Part shown: positions 7,695 to 16,053 of the stretch, piece after piece
How positions within the stretch are numbered: position 1 is the first letter of the stretch
Layout: every line of letters starts with the position of its first letter
Assembly: GCA_033808805.1 (NCBI GenBank)
Contig: JAPXMY010000005.1
Coordinates: 1 to 64,000 of the forward strand
Direction of reading: 5' to 3'
DNA from: UBA1783 sp033808805
GTDB lineage: Bacteria; Bacillota_I; Bacilli_A; Erysipelotrichales; Erysipelotrichaceae
DNA: 64,000 bases
The notes under the pieces: generated by a model
Seen by the model: the letters and a program-made list of their open reading frames with translations, nothing else
Databases searched by the model: none
Told to the model about the DNA's origin: nothing
Translations under genes and position numbers: made by a program

Positions 7695-9221
7695 ATGGAA
7701 AAAATATTAGAAATGAAAAATATCGTCAAGACCTATGGTAGAGTGGTTGCCAATGACGATGTTAGCATTGACCTGAGAAAAGGTGAAATATTAGCTATTG
7801 TTGGAGAAAATGGAGCCGGTAAATCAACTTTGATGAAGATTTTATATGGTTTGGAAAAAGCTGATAGTGGTGAAATCTTTTTACATGGCAAACCGGTCAA
7901 AATTACCTCGCCTTCAGTAGCAATGGATTTACAGATAGGAATGGTTCAACAGCACTTTATGCTTTTTGGACCTATGACTGTAACGGAAAATATTGTCTAT
8001 AACAATGAAATATCTAAATATAGTTTTTTTGATAAAAAGAAAAATGAAGAAAGGGTAGCAGAGCTATCTGAAAAATATGGTTTATATGTTGATCCGACAG
8101 CAATTGTTGATAACTGTCCTGTAGGAACTCAACAGAGAATTGAAATTCTAAAAACGCTTTACCAAAATGCTGATATTATCATTTTTGATGAACCAAGTGC
8201 GGTTTTAACACCAAATGAAGTTGATGATTTGCTGGATACAATGAAAAATCTGGCTGCGGCAGGTAAAAGTTTGATAATTATTACCCATAAGCTGAATGAA
8301 GTAATGTATGTAGCTGACAGGGTAGTGGTTTTAAGAGCAGGAAAATTAATTGATATTGTTAACAAGGAAGATACATCGATTGAACAATTGTCTTATATGA
8401 TGATTGGTCGACAGGTAGCAAACTTAGAAATTGTTGAACATAATACTGATAAGACCTTATTGAAAGTCGAAAATTTGACTTTAGGTTCTGAACTTGGCAA
8501 GAAGATTTTAGATGATGTAAATCTTTATGTAAATGCTGGAGAAATTGTGGGAATTGCTGGAGTCAGTGGCAATGGTCAGACCGAACTGATACGCTGTATC
8601 AGTGGACTGGAAAGAAATTATCAGGGCAAGGTAATCGTAAATGATCATGATGTTTCTAATTTTGATGTAGCATCAATCAGAAAGGCTGGCCTTTCGCACA
8701 TTCCAGAAGACAGATATTTATGGGGCAGCGCTAAAGAAGCTTCAATTTCAGATAACGTTTTAATGGGTGAAGAAGATACAGCCAGATTCAGCAAAAATGG
8801 TATTCTGAAGCAAAAAGAAATCGACCGCTATGCTGATGAATTGATTGAAAGCTATGGTATCAAAGTAGATAATAACAAGCAGAAAATCAAAGAACTATCT
8901 GGTGGAAATGCTCAGAAAGTAATAGCAGCCAGGGAAGTAGAAAGAGATTGTCCTTTTACCATAGCTTGTGAACCAACCAGAGGTATTGATATTGGTGCCA
9001 TGGAGTTTGTTCATGAAAGACTGGTCGCAAAACGTGATAAGTTTGGCGGCATCCTGTTAGTCACATCTGAGTTAAGCGAAATAATGAAACTGTGTGACAG
9101 AATTTATGTTATTTATAATGGTTCTATCAATTATGAATTTAAAAATGAAGATATTGATGACCATAAATTAGGAATACTGATGTTAGGAGGAAAAGTAGAT
9201 GAAAACAAAGCTGTCAATTAA
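7695..9221 (+). CDS. nupO: Nucleoside ABC importer ATPase, double nucleotide-binding domain
   Basis: A 508-residue ATPase with two fused ABC domains, as in the ribose/BMP-type nucleoside importers. Domain 1 carries Walker A GENGAGKST near residue 38 and the degenerate signature usual for this family. Domain 2 carries a GVSGNGQTE-type Walker A near 285 and signature LSGGNAQK near 400. An upstream in-frame TTG at 7656 exists, but the ATG at 7695 has the better ribosome site (AGAAGG) and begins where the family normally begins. It energises import with the two downstream permeases. Its end overlaps the next gene by 23 bp, indicating translational coupling. Confidence 0.9.
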   Translation: MEKILEMKNIVKTYGRVVANDDVSIDLRKGEILAIVGENGAGKSTLMKILYGLEKADSGEIFLHGKPVKITSPSVAMDLQIGMVQQHFMLFGPMTVTENIVYNNEISKYSFFDKKKNEERVAELSEKYGLYVDPTAIVDNCPVGTQQRIEILKTLYQNADIIIFDEPSAVLTPNEVDDLLDTMKNLAAAGKSLIIITHKLNEVMYVADRVVVLRAGKLIDIVNKEDTSIEQLSYMMIGRQVANLEIVEHNTDKTLLKVENLTLGSELGKKILDDVNLYVNAGEIVGIAGVSGNGQTELIRCISGLERNYQGKVIVNDHDVSNFDVASIRKAGLSHIPEDRYLWGSAKEASISDNVLMGEEDTARFSKNGILKQKEIDRYADELIESYGIKVDNNKQKIKELSGGNAQKVIAAREVERDCPFTIACEPTRGIDIGAMEFVHERLVAKRDKFGGILLVTSELSEIMKLCDRIYVIYNGSINYEFKNEDIDDHKLGILMLGGKVDENKAVN

Positions 9222-10275
9222 AAATTTCTTCCATCATTTCAGTGATGTTTCTTATTCGCTGATTGCTGTTGTTATTGGACTGGTTGTTGGTGCCATTATC
9301 ATGGCAGCAACAGGGTTTAATCCAATTGAGGGTATTATTGGTCTGATAAAAGGCGGTTTCTTATCACCATATGCTATAGCCTCAACATTTACCAGAGCTA
9401 CGCCAATTATTTTTGCTGGTTTATCAGCAGCCTTGGCTTGGGGAAGTGGATATTCCTCAATGGGAGCACAGGGTCAGATGATTATGGGAGCCATTACTGC
9501 TGCTATTGTTGCTCCTTTGGTTAAAGGACCGGCAATTTTAGTTATAATTGTAACATTATTGGCAAGTATGGCAGCTGGAGCACTGTATTCATTAATATCA
9601 GCTTATATTTCAGCTAAATTTGATGCCTATCTATTAATTGTCACATTAATGTTTAACTATATTGCTGATTATTTTGCTTCATATCTGACAAACTATGTCT
9701 TTTTAGATCCATATGCTTTAGATAAATTAGCTATTCAGACACAGCTGATTGAAAATGGAACTATACCTAGAATTTTCAGTAGATATACAACTCACTATGG
9801 ATTCATAGTCGCTTTATTATGTGTAGCAGTTGTATCTTTCATAATCAATAAAACAAGTTTTGGATATAAAGCCAGAATGAGTGGCTTAAATCCGAATTTT
9901 GCTGAATATGGTGGCATTGAATCTAGAAAGACGATGTATAAGGTTTTACTCTTATCCGGTGCTTTAGCAGGACTTGGTGGAGCCTTGGAAGTATTAGGAA
10001 GTAAATTCAGATATGTTGATAAGATGATTACTTCGCCTGGCTATTCCTGGAGTGGTATTACTGCTTCACTGATGAGCAACTACAGTGCGGTAGGTGTTTT
10101 AATCAGTTCAATTTTCTTGGCTGGTATTACTGTTGGCGGTTCAAGTATTGAACTATTGATGTCGATACCATCAGAAATCACTTTAATTATTCAAGGCATA
10201 ATTACAATGCTGGTTACAGCTAAATTTGTGATCAAGCTGCCTAAGTTTTCAAAGAAAGAAGGTGACAACAAATGA
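9199..10275 (+). CDS. nupP: Nucleoside ABC importer permease 1
   Basis: A 358-residue inner-membrane permease of the BPD_transp_2 type, with about nine or ten hydrophobic segments and the family's N-terminal cytoplasmic stretch before the first membrane segment near residue 20. The cytoplasmic loop that contacts the ATPase lies near residues 218-240 (around the GLNPNFAEYGGI segment). AGGAGG is set 6 bp before the ATG, inside the ATPase gene. It overlaps the second permease by 4 bp. It forms the heterodimeric membrane channel with that permease. Confidence 0.88.
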   Translation: MKTKLSIKNFFHHFSDVSYSLIAVVIGLVVGAIIMAATGFNPIEGIIGLIKGGFLSPYAIASTFTRATPIIFAGLSAALAWGSGYSSMGAQGQMIMGAITAAIVAPLVKGPAILVIIVTLLASMAAGALYSLISAYISAKFDAYLLIVTLMFNYIADYFASYLTNYVFLDPYALDKLAIQTQLIENGTIPRIFSRYTTHYGFIVALLCVAVVSFIINKTSFGYKARMSGLNPNFAEYGGIESRKTMYKVLLLSGALAGLGGALEVLGSKFRYVDKMITSPGYSWSGITASLMSNYSAVGVLISSIFLAGITVGGSSIELLMSIPSEITLIIQGIITMLVTAKFVIKLPKFSKKEGDNK

Positions 10276-11213
10276 TATTTAATTTAGAGTATATCAGTGC
10301 CATAATTTCTTCCACATTAAGAATGGTATCTCCGATTTTGCTTTGTTCACTGGCAGCAGCCTTATGTTCAAAAGCCGGAGTATTTAATATCGCTATGGAA
10401 GGATGCATGATGATCAGCGCTTTCTTTGCTATTGTTGTCAACTATTTTTCAGGTGGAAGTATTTTGCTTTCGGTTTTAGCAGCAATAGCTTCTTCAATGG
10501 CGGTTTCTGCTATCTTAGCTTTCTTTATCATTAAGCTGAAGGCTTCGCCGGTTGTTGTAGGCATGTCCATAAATACAGCCAGCAGTGCTGTAACGACATT
10601 CTTTATGTATATCTTTTTCAAGACGAAAGGATTATTCCAACATCCGGATTTAGTTGGTTTAAAAAAAATTACGCCATTTTTTGCTGATGCTTTTCCTGAT
10701 CTGGCTCAAATGTTTTTTGGATTGACCTTTATCGATTATCTTTCTTGGATTTTAGTAATTGTTGTTTACATTTTCTTATATAAAACAGTATTGGGTTATA
10801 GAATAAGAGCAATTGGCATCAATCAGGAAGCAGCCAAATCTTTAGGTACGCCAGTAGAGAAGTATCAGTTTGTTACTATGACCATGTCAGGTATTTTATG
10901 CGGATTAGCTGGAGTTTTACTTTCAATGGGTTCAGTTACTCTGTTTATCCAAAACATTGCCAGCGGTAAAGGGTATATAGCTATGACAGCTAATAACTTA
11001 GGAAAATCACATCCTGTTGGAGTATTTTTAGCCTCACTTTTCTTTGGCATATCACAGGCAGTCGGAAGTTTCTTACAGCAGACACAGTTGAAAGGACAGA
11101 TTACCGCATCAATCCCATATGTAGCAACTATCCTGGCTACCATCTTTGAATCTATCAGATATAAATATTTGAAAGAAAAGAAAATTAAAGAATCAATGAA
11201 GTTGGGTAATTAA
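10272..11213 (+). CDS. nupQ: Nucleoside ABC importer permease 2
   Basis: A 313-residue permease of the same superfamily, shorter than its partner, as is typical for the second subunit of BMP-type nucleoside importers. It shows roughly eight to ten hydrophobic segments. The family loop AIGINQEAAKSLG lies near residue 180 and faces the ATPase. Its start overlaps the stop of permease 1 by 4 bp (ATGA). The next gene starts one base after its stop, so the phosphoesterase is translated from the same message. Confidence 0.88.
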   Translation: MIFNLEYISAIISSTLRMVSPILLCSLAAALCSKAGVFNIAMEGCMMISAFFAIVVNYFSGGSILLSVLAAIASSMAVSAILAFFIIKLKASPVVVGMSINTASSAVTTFFMYIFFKTKGLFQHPDLVGLKKITPFFADAFPDLAQMFFGLTFIDYLSWILVIVVYIFLYKTVLGYRIRAIGINQEAAKSLGTPVEKYQFVTMTMSGILCGLAGVLLSMGSVTLFIQNIASGKGYIAMTANNLGKSHPVGVFLASLFFGISQAVGSFLQQTQLKGQITASIPYVATILATIFESIRYKYLKEKKIKESMKLGN

Positions 11214-11214
11214 G

Positions 11215-11976
11215 ATGAAATTTCTACATATTTCAGATTTGCATTACTCAAATGATTATCAGAATAAAGGTGGTCCATTTAATGAAGTTTTTATTAGAAT
11301 GACCAATCCTTTTGAACAGATAAAATCACTAATCAGACAGAATAAAGAGTATGACTTTGTACTTGTTACAGGCGATATATGTGAATTTGGTACAGTCCAG
11401 GAATATAGAGAAGTTAAAAACTATTTAGAAGATTTGTTTATGTGTCCAGTCATTGGTACGCCAGGCAATCATGATAACATTGAAAATTTTGAAGTTGGAT
11501 TCAATCCTTTGTTTTATGTAAAAGAAGTAGATAAGGTAAAGGTGATTTCTTTCAACAGTGCTGATGCTGCAAATGATGATGGAATAATAACTGAAGAAAC
11601 GATAAATGTTCTTCGAAATGAATTGGAAAAAGAAACAGATAAAAAGATTATCCTTCTTACCCATCATCATCTGATAAGACAGCAGTTTGTGCTGAATAAT
11701 GCCGAAAATTCTACAAAGGTTGAAGATATAATCAAAAACAGCAAGGCAACAGCAATCTTCACTGGACATACCCATCACTTTTATGTAAATAGTTTTGCTG
11801 ATAAACCATATTTCACTACTGGAAGTGTTTCATTTGTGGTTGAAAACGAGAATGGCGGGTTAAATGTATACCAGCAGCCTCTGATAAATGAATATAAATT
11901 AACAGATAAAGCCATTATATGTCGACCTATAAAAAAGAAACAAAGAAAATTATTGATATCTAATTTAGAAATCTAA
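11215..11976 (+). CDS. Calcineurin-like metallophosphoesterase
   Basis: A 253-residue cytoplasmic phosphoesterase with the full two-metal motif series: DLH at residues 8-10, GDICE near 54, GNHDN near 81, HHH near 145 and GHTHH near 182. The arrangement matches class III cyclic-nucleotide phosphodiesterases and related nucleotide hydrolases. Being coupled to a nucleoside importer, a role in nucleotide or cyclic-nucleotide turnover is likely, and the neighbouring Crp/Fnr-type regulator makes a cyclic nucleotide substrate an appealing guess. The exact substrate cannot be read from sequence. The 71-bp direct repeat containing its terminator starts 4 bp downstream. Confidence 0.8.
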   Translation: MKFLHISDLHYSNDYQNKGGPFNEVFIRMTNPFEQIKSLIRQNKEYDFVLVTGDICEFGTVQEYREVKNYLEDLFMCPVIGTPGNHDNIENFEVGFNPLFYVKEVDKVKVISFNSADAANDDGIITEETINVLRNELEKETDKKIILLTHHHLIRQQFVLNNAENSTKVEDIIKNSKATAIFTGHTHHFYVNSFADKPYFTTGSVSFVVENENGGLNVYQQPLINEYKLTDKAIICRPIKKKQRKLLISNLEI

Positions 11977-11980
11977 AATA

Positions 11981-12051
11981 AAAAGGACTAATATAATTTT
12001 ATATATTTAGTCCTTTCTTTTGATCAATAATTTGCTTTTGCAGATTTTATA
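11981..12051 (+). repeat. 71-bp direct repeat, copy A, containing a terminator
   Basis: Identical over all 71 bases to 14580-14650. It holds a hairpin with arms AAAGGACTAA and TTAGTCCTTT at 11982-12016, which ends the importer operon. After the repeat, copy A has 8 extra bases and then both copies share ACCTTGATAT. The two copies bracket the restriction-modification genes. Confidence 0.9.
11982..12016 (+). terminator. Terminator of the nucleoside importer operon
   Basis: A 10-bp GC-containing stem with an additional AT-rich inner stem, flanked by A and T tracts on both sides, so it can act in either direction. The same structure recurs at 14581-14615. Confidence 0.8.
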
Positions 12052-12211
12052 TTAATTTTACCTTGATATAAAGAGTATAAATTAGTAAAATTTAGTAAAT
12101 TGAAACATTGCAATAGAATATTTAAAAACTATAAAGAAATATAAAAATGAGGTTAGGTTAATAATTATAAAAATATAATATATACTGATATTAAAGAAAG
12201 GAAAAACAAAA

Positions 12212-12550
12212 ATGGATGAAAATAAACTTATAGAAGAAATTAAAGAAATTTTATTAAAGCATAAATGTTCTGAAAAAAGAATAACATCAGGTGAGATTGC
12301 TAGGCGTTTAAATATAGATCCAGATGATCAGACAACTTTAAGAACCAGAAACTTAATTCGTAAAACAATGGAAGAAACAGGCTTACCTATAGCTGCTAAT
12401 TCAAAAGGTTATTGTATTATCACCAGTGAAGATGAATATAAAAATTATATAAATAATTTGAGAGCAAGAAGAAAAGGTATTAAAGAGAGAATGAGTTTAG
12501 TTGAAGAAAATTGGAAAAAATATGATGAAAAAAATAACAATAAGAAATGA
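12212..12550 (+). CDS. Small winged-helix protein, putative R-M regulator
   Basis: A 112-residue protein with a helix-turn-helix segment (about 25-50, ITSGEIARRLNI) followed by a winged-helix-like region with LRTRNLIRKTMEE and a beta-wing ending in GYCIIT. The C-terminal tail is basic and helical. AAAGGAAA precedes the ATG. It overlaps the restriction gene by about 26 bp and so is co-translated with it. By analogy with controller proteins of type II systems it may time expression of the nuclease, but it is not a canonical C protein. It could instead be an accessory DNA-binding subunit. Confidence 0.55.
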   Translation: MDENKLIEEIKEILLKHKCSEKRITSGEIARRLNIDPDDQTTLRTRNLIRKTMEETGLPIAANSKGYCIITSEDEYKNYINNLRARRKGIKERMSLVEENWKKYDEKNNNKK

Positions 12551-13121
12551 TGAATTATATAATTTAAATGATACTGAAAATATAATGTTTCCAAAATATA
12601 CATCTCAATTGATTAATTGGGCAAATCAAAATGCACAAGGTACCAGGCCTAAAGTAGTAGGACAATTATCAGAAGTGTTTCCTGAATACATAGGACACTC
12701 TTCAAATATTTCTTTAAATGAATGGGAGAAATGGTACAAAGATAAATATCCGAATGCAATTGATAAAGCTACAGAGAAAATCTATTTACAGGTTGAAAAT
12801 TTAAAAGAAGCTATAGTAAAGATAGATAAGGAAATGATTAATAACTGGGTGTATGACTTAGTAATAAACAAAACATACAATGGATTATATATACAAAATG
12901 CTATAATTAAAAAAATTGCTCTGTTTAAAAATACAGATAATTTTAGACTTGCTACGAAAGAAGAAGAGTCAAAAGGTATCGATGGTTTTGTTGATAATGT
13001 TGCTTATTCGATAAAACCACATTCTTATAAAACAATGAATAGATTATCCGAAAATATCGATGCAAAAATGGTATATTATGAAAAAACTAAAACTGGACTT
13101 GCAATAGAAATAGAAGAATAA
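12525..13121 (+). CDS. MjaI-family type II restriction endonuclease
   Basis: About 198 residues, matching the MjaI family (prototype target CTAG). Recognisable segments are FPKYTSQLINWANQNAQGT near the N terminus, then RPKVVGQLSE, and ESKGIDGFVDN followed by ISIKPH-like sequence near 150-165. The last fits an Asp...Lys catalytic core (GxDG...xxKPH). Start candidates at 12522 and 12525 are adjacent. The upstream TTG at 12501 is unlikely. A methyltransferase lies convergently downstream, which completes a restriction-modification pair. Target CTAG is inferred from the family and has not been shown here. Confidence 0.8.
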   Translation: MKKITIRNDELYNLNDTENIMFPKYTSQLINWANQNAQGTRPKVVGQLSEVFPEYIGHSSNISLNEWEKWYKDKYPNAIDKATEKIYLQVENLKEAIVKIDKEMINNWVYDLVINKTYNGLYIQNAIIKKIALFKNTDNFRLATKEEESKGIDGFVDNVAYSIKPHSYKTMNRLSENIDAKMVYYEKTKTGLAIEIEE

Positions 13122-13144
13122 ATATTTTTTGATGGTAATAATGA

Positions 13145-13172
13145 AAAAGGCTCTGTGAAATCAGTGCCTTTA
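13145..13172. terminator. Bidirectional terminator between restriction enzyme and methyltransferase
   Basis: AAAAGGC (13145-13151) pairs with GCCTTT (13166-13171), with an inner CTG/CAG extension. A tracts and T tracts on both sides suit two converging genes. Confidence 0.7.
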
Positions 13173-13198
13173 ATTTTATTAAAAGAGATTGTTAAGAT

Positions 13199-14473
13199 TT
13201 ATGATTTTAAAAATGAAATAAATTTCTTTTTATTTTTATAGTCTGATTTTTTGTCAACGTCTACTAATCCATTTTTAATTAAATGTGCATTTATAAAAGT
13301 TCTATTAGACAAATAAACATATGCTTGAATTTCATCATTATTTTCATGAATGGTATCATCATATTTTATATAAACTTTTTTCTTTAAAACTCTATCGTTT
13401 AAAAATTCGATCGCTTCATTCTTTTTGGCAGGATTAGTTTTTATCCCAATCAATCTAATACTTTCTCCAGTATTTAATTGTATTATTTCAGGAGAAATTA
13501 TTTTTTTAACATTGAAATACTCAATTTTCTTTTTTGTATTTTTATCTATTGTAGATCCAAATTGAAGTTTTTTTACATCTATTTGTTTATCAATTTTATG
13601 AGGATCTTTAAAAATATATTCATTTTCATCTAATGATTTATTTATTCCTTCTTCATCATAAATAAATTCGATATCAAAATCATTCAGAAGAGAAATTTGA
13701 TTAGCTTCTAGTTTGCTTTCAATTATTTGTTTAAATTCATAATTTATTTCATACCCTATGGAATTTCGTCCCAGGTTTTTAGCTGCTAATGAAGTAGTTC
13801 CACTACCAAGAAATGGGTCAAAAACGGTTTCACCATAGAATGAAAACATTTTAATTAACCTTTTTGGCAGTTCTTCAGGAAACATTGCTATGTGTTCTAT
13901 CTGTCTTGCACCACCAAAATTCCAATGTGATGAAAAGTATGTGTTCCATTCTTCTTTGGTAATTTTCGATAATTCTTTTTGTTCTTTTGTAGGTTTTGGA
14001 GCTTTACCAAGTTTTTTGAAAATCAATATAAATTCATAATCAATTTTTAAGATTCCGTTTCTAGGATATGGATAGCTGCCCATAACTGAACCACCTCCTG
14101 AGGTATTCATGGTAGTAGCTTTTTGCCAAATTATAGCTCCCATATAGTCAAAACCTATTGATTCACAATATTTAATTATTTCAGTTCTTATTGGAATTAC
14201 TTTATATCGGCCATAATAAACAGATCTTGCAAACTGATCACCAATATTAATGCATAATCTGCATCCATCTGATAAAATTCTATTGCATTCTTTCCAAACT
14301 AAATTTAAATTATTGATATATTCTTCATAACTATCGTTAAACCCTATTTGATCATCAGTACCATAGTCTTTTAGCTGCCAATATGGAGGAGAAGTAATAA
14401 TTAATTGAACCGATTTATCATCGATTTTGTTAAGAGATCTACTATCTCCGAATACGATTTTATGTTTAGTCAT
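13199..14473 (-). CDS. DNA methyltransferase with a degenerate nuclease-like C-terminal domain
   Basis: A 424-residue protein. The N-terminal two-thirds is an amino-methyltransferase. TSPPYW (27-32) is the catalytic motif, and DPFLGSGTT (about 219-227) is the AdoMet-binding motif and comes after it. This order and the SPP motif fit beta-type N4-cytosine enzymes. It should protect host DNA from the adjacent MjaI-type nuclease. Residues from about 325 resemble a staphylococcal-nuclease (TNase-like) fold, with segments like IRLIGI, AYVYL and FINAHLIKNGL. Of the nuclease catalytic residues, the first Arg seems kept, while the Glu and second Arg appear replaced. It is therefore probably a binding or structural module. 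The ATG at 14473 with AAAGGTG is preferred over GTG at 14482. Confidence 0.8.
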   Translation of the reverse strand: MTKHKIVFGDSRSLNKIDDKSVQLIITSPPYWQLKDYGTDDQIGFNDSYEEYINNLNLVWKECNRILSDGCRLCINIGDQFARSVYYGRYKVIPIRTEIIKYCESIGFDYMGAIIWQKATTMNTSGGGSVMGSYPYPRNGILKIDYEFILIFKKLGKAPKPTKEQKELSKITKEEWNTYFSSHWNFGGARQIEHIAMFPEELPKRLIKMFSFYGETVFDPFLGSGTTSLAAKNLGRNSIGYEINYEFKQIIESKLEANQISLLNDFDIEFIYDEEGINKSLDENEYIFKDPHKIDKQIDVKKLQFGSTIDKNTKKKIEYFNVKKIISPEIIQLNTGESIRLIGIKTNPAKKNEAIEFLNDRVLKKKVYIKYDDTIHENNDEIQAYVYLSNRTFINAHLIKNGLVDVDKKSDYKNKKKFISFLKS

Positions 14474-14579
14474 AAAAAACACCTTTCTTCTATGTATTAT
14501 ATCATATTATATTTAAAAAAATTAACGAACACCATATTTTGAATTTATTTCACAATGTCTTTCATTGATTTTGAAATAG

Positions 14580-14650
14580 AAAAGGACTAATATAATTTTA
14601 TATATTTAGTCCTTTCTTTTGATCAATAATTTGCTTTTGCAGATTTTATA
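14580..14650 (+). repeat. 71-bp direct repeat, copy B, containing a terminator
   Basis: Second perfect copy of 11981-12051, with the hairpin at 14581-14615. Here the terminator probably serves the PTS operon arriving on the minus strand from 14757. It marks the right edge of the restriction-modification insert. Confidence 0.9.
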
Positions 14651-14756
14651 ACCTTGATATTTGTTTTGGAAGGGTAGTATTCACTCTAGTTTTACTATAA
14701 TCAAATATAGGTTATTTACCATACGCAAAGCAAATATTGATTTAGTTGATTTTTAA

Positions 14757-16034
14757 TTAAGAAATCAATCTTGCGATTAATCCCATTACAATTCCCCATA
14801 ATGAGAAGTCTTGGCCACCATATACCAACATCCAAGGTTGGATTGTGTTGTTAAAGAAGTGAGCACCAAAACCAACAAGGAATACCATTACAATTCCAGC
14901 AACAGCAGAACCGATGATACAACCTCTGACTCCGCCAGTAGCATTAGCGATAATAGCTGCTGTACCGATTTCAAAGAAACAGGTAAATGTTAACGGAATT
15001 ACAACTGTTGGGAACATTCCTGCAGTTAACAGGATGGTAATAGTTGAAGTAATCATTGCGGTAATGAAACCAATAATTAATGCATTAGGTGCATAGCCAA
15101 AGATAATTGGACAGTCAAGTGCTGGAATAGCTCCAGGAACAACTTTTTCTGCAATACCTTTAAATGCAGGAACAATTTCCGCAATTAACATACGAACACC
15201 CTGCATCATGATTGTTACACCAACACCAAATTTTATTGCGTGAGTAAAAATATAAGTGAAAATACCAGTTGAACCACCAGCATAACCCCAAACTTCTCCA
15301 GGGTTAAAACCGTTAGCTTTTAAGATGATTGCCATAACAATATAAGTTAAAGCCATAACGATAGTACCGGTAATTGATACTTCTCTTAAAAATCCTAAGC
15401 TAGGAGGAATATTCAGCTCTTCAGTAGATTTAGATTTATCTCCTACCAATTTTCCTAAATATCCTGCAATCAATGATAAAGCAGTAGTAGGATGTCCAAT
15501 AGTGAATGAATCATCACCAGTAACTTCTTTAACCAGTGGTTTCATCAGGTTAGGAGAAACAATCATATATACAGCTGTAAATAGCGCAGCCAGAGCGATT
15601 AATTTGCCTCCAGTTAAACCGGCATCAACACCAGCAGCAATAAATACAAATGGGAACCAATATAACATATGAGCTGTCAGGAAAACTGATTTCCATTTTG
15701 TAAATCTTGCAAATAATAAGTTGACTGCAAAAGCAACTAACATAACGATACCTATCTGTGTACCGTATTGTCCCCCGATATCGACTGTAGCAGGTGGCGC
15801 TGCAGCTTCAGGCATCAACACATTAAACGCTGTAGCGATACCACTGATAGATTCCCCAGCGATAATTCCAGTACCAGCATTTAATACGAAGAAACCAATA
15901 GCTGTCATAGCTGTACCACGAATTACTTCAGCCCAGTCTTTCTTTTGAATGATTAACCCAACAGCAGCTACAAGTGCTAAGAAAATAGCCCCCTGGCCAA
16001 ATATTTCGTTAATAATAAAATCAAAAATTGCCAT
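14757..16034 (-). CDS. ulaA: PTS ascorbate-type EIIC membrane permease
   Basis: A 425-residue polytopic membrane protein of the UlaA/SgaT family, which moves L-ascorbate or a related compound while coupled to phosphorylation by EIIB. Typical sequence is seen throughout, including the N-terminal GQGAIFLALVAAVGL segment and the PALDCPIIFGYAPNA loop near 300. It lies 19 bp downstream of ulaB. AAAGGAAA precedes the ATG. No EIIA and no ascorbate catabolic genes (ulaD/E/F/G type) are nearby, so the EIIA must be encoded elsewhere and the substrate is uncertain. Confidence 0.88.
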   Translation of the reverse strand: MAIFDFIINEIFGQGAIFLALVAAVGLIIQKKDWAEVIRGTAMTAIGFFVLNAGTGIIAGESISGIATAFNVLMPEAAAPPATVDIGGQYGTQIGIVMLVAFAVNLLFARFTKWKSVFLTAHMLYWFPFVFIAAGVDAGLTGGKLIALAALFTAVYMIVSPNLMKPLVKEVTGDDSFTIGHPTTALSLIAGYLGKLVGDKSKSTEELNIPPSLGFLREVSITGTIVMALTYIVMAIILKANGFNPGEVWGYAGGSTGIFTYIFTHAIKFGVGVTIMMQGVRMLIAEIVPAFKGIAEKVVPGAIPALDCPIIFGYAPNALIIGFITAMITSTITILLTAGMFPTVVIPLTFTCFFEIGTAAIIANATGGVRGCIIGSAVAGIVMVFLVGFGAHFFNNTIQPWMLVYGGQDFSLWGIVMGLIARLIS

Positions 16035-16053
16035 AATTTATTTCCTTTCTATT

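Noticed and set aside
12522..13121. Depletion of CTAG in the window as support for the MjaI target
   Set aside because: CTAG was easily found at several places, for example near 1197, 2137 and 39612, so no obvious avoidance is seen by eye. A proper count is needed.
12052..14579. Insertion sequence or integrase responsible for the R-M insert
   Set aside because: No transposase-like reading frame, terminal inverted repeats or short target duplications were found. Only the 71-bp direct repeats bound the insert.
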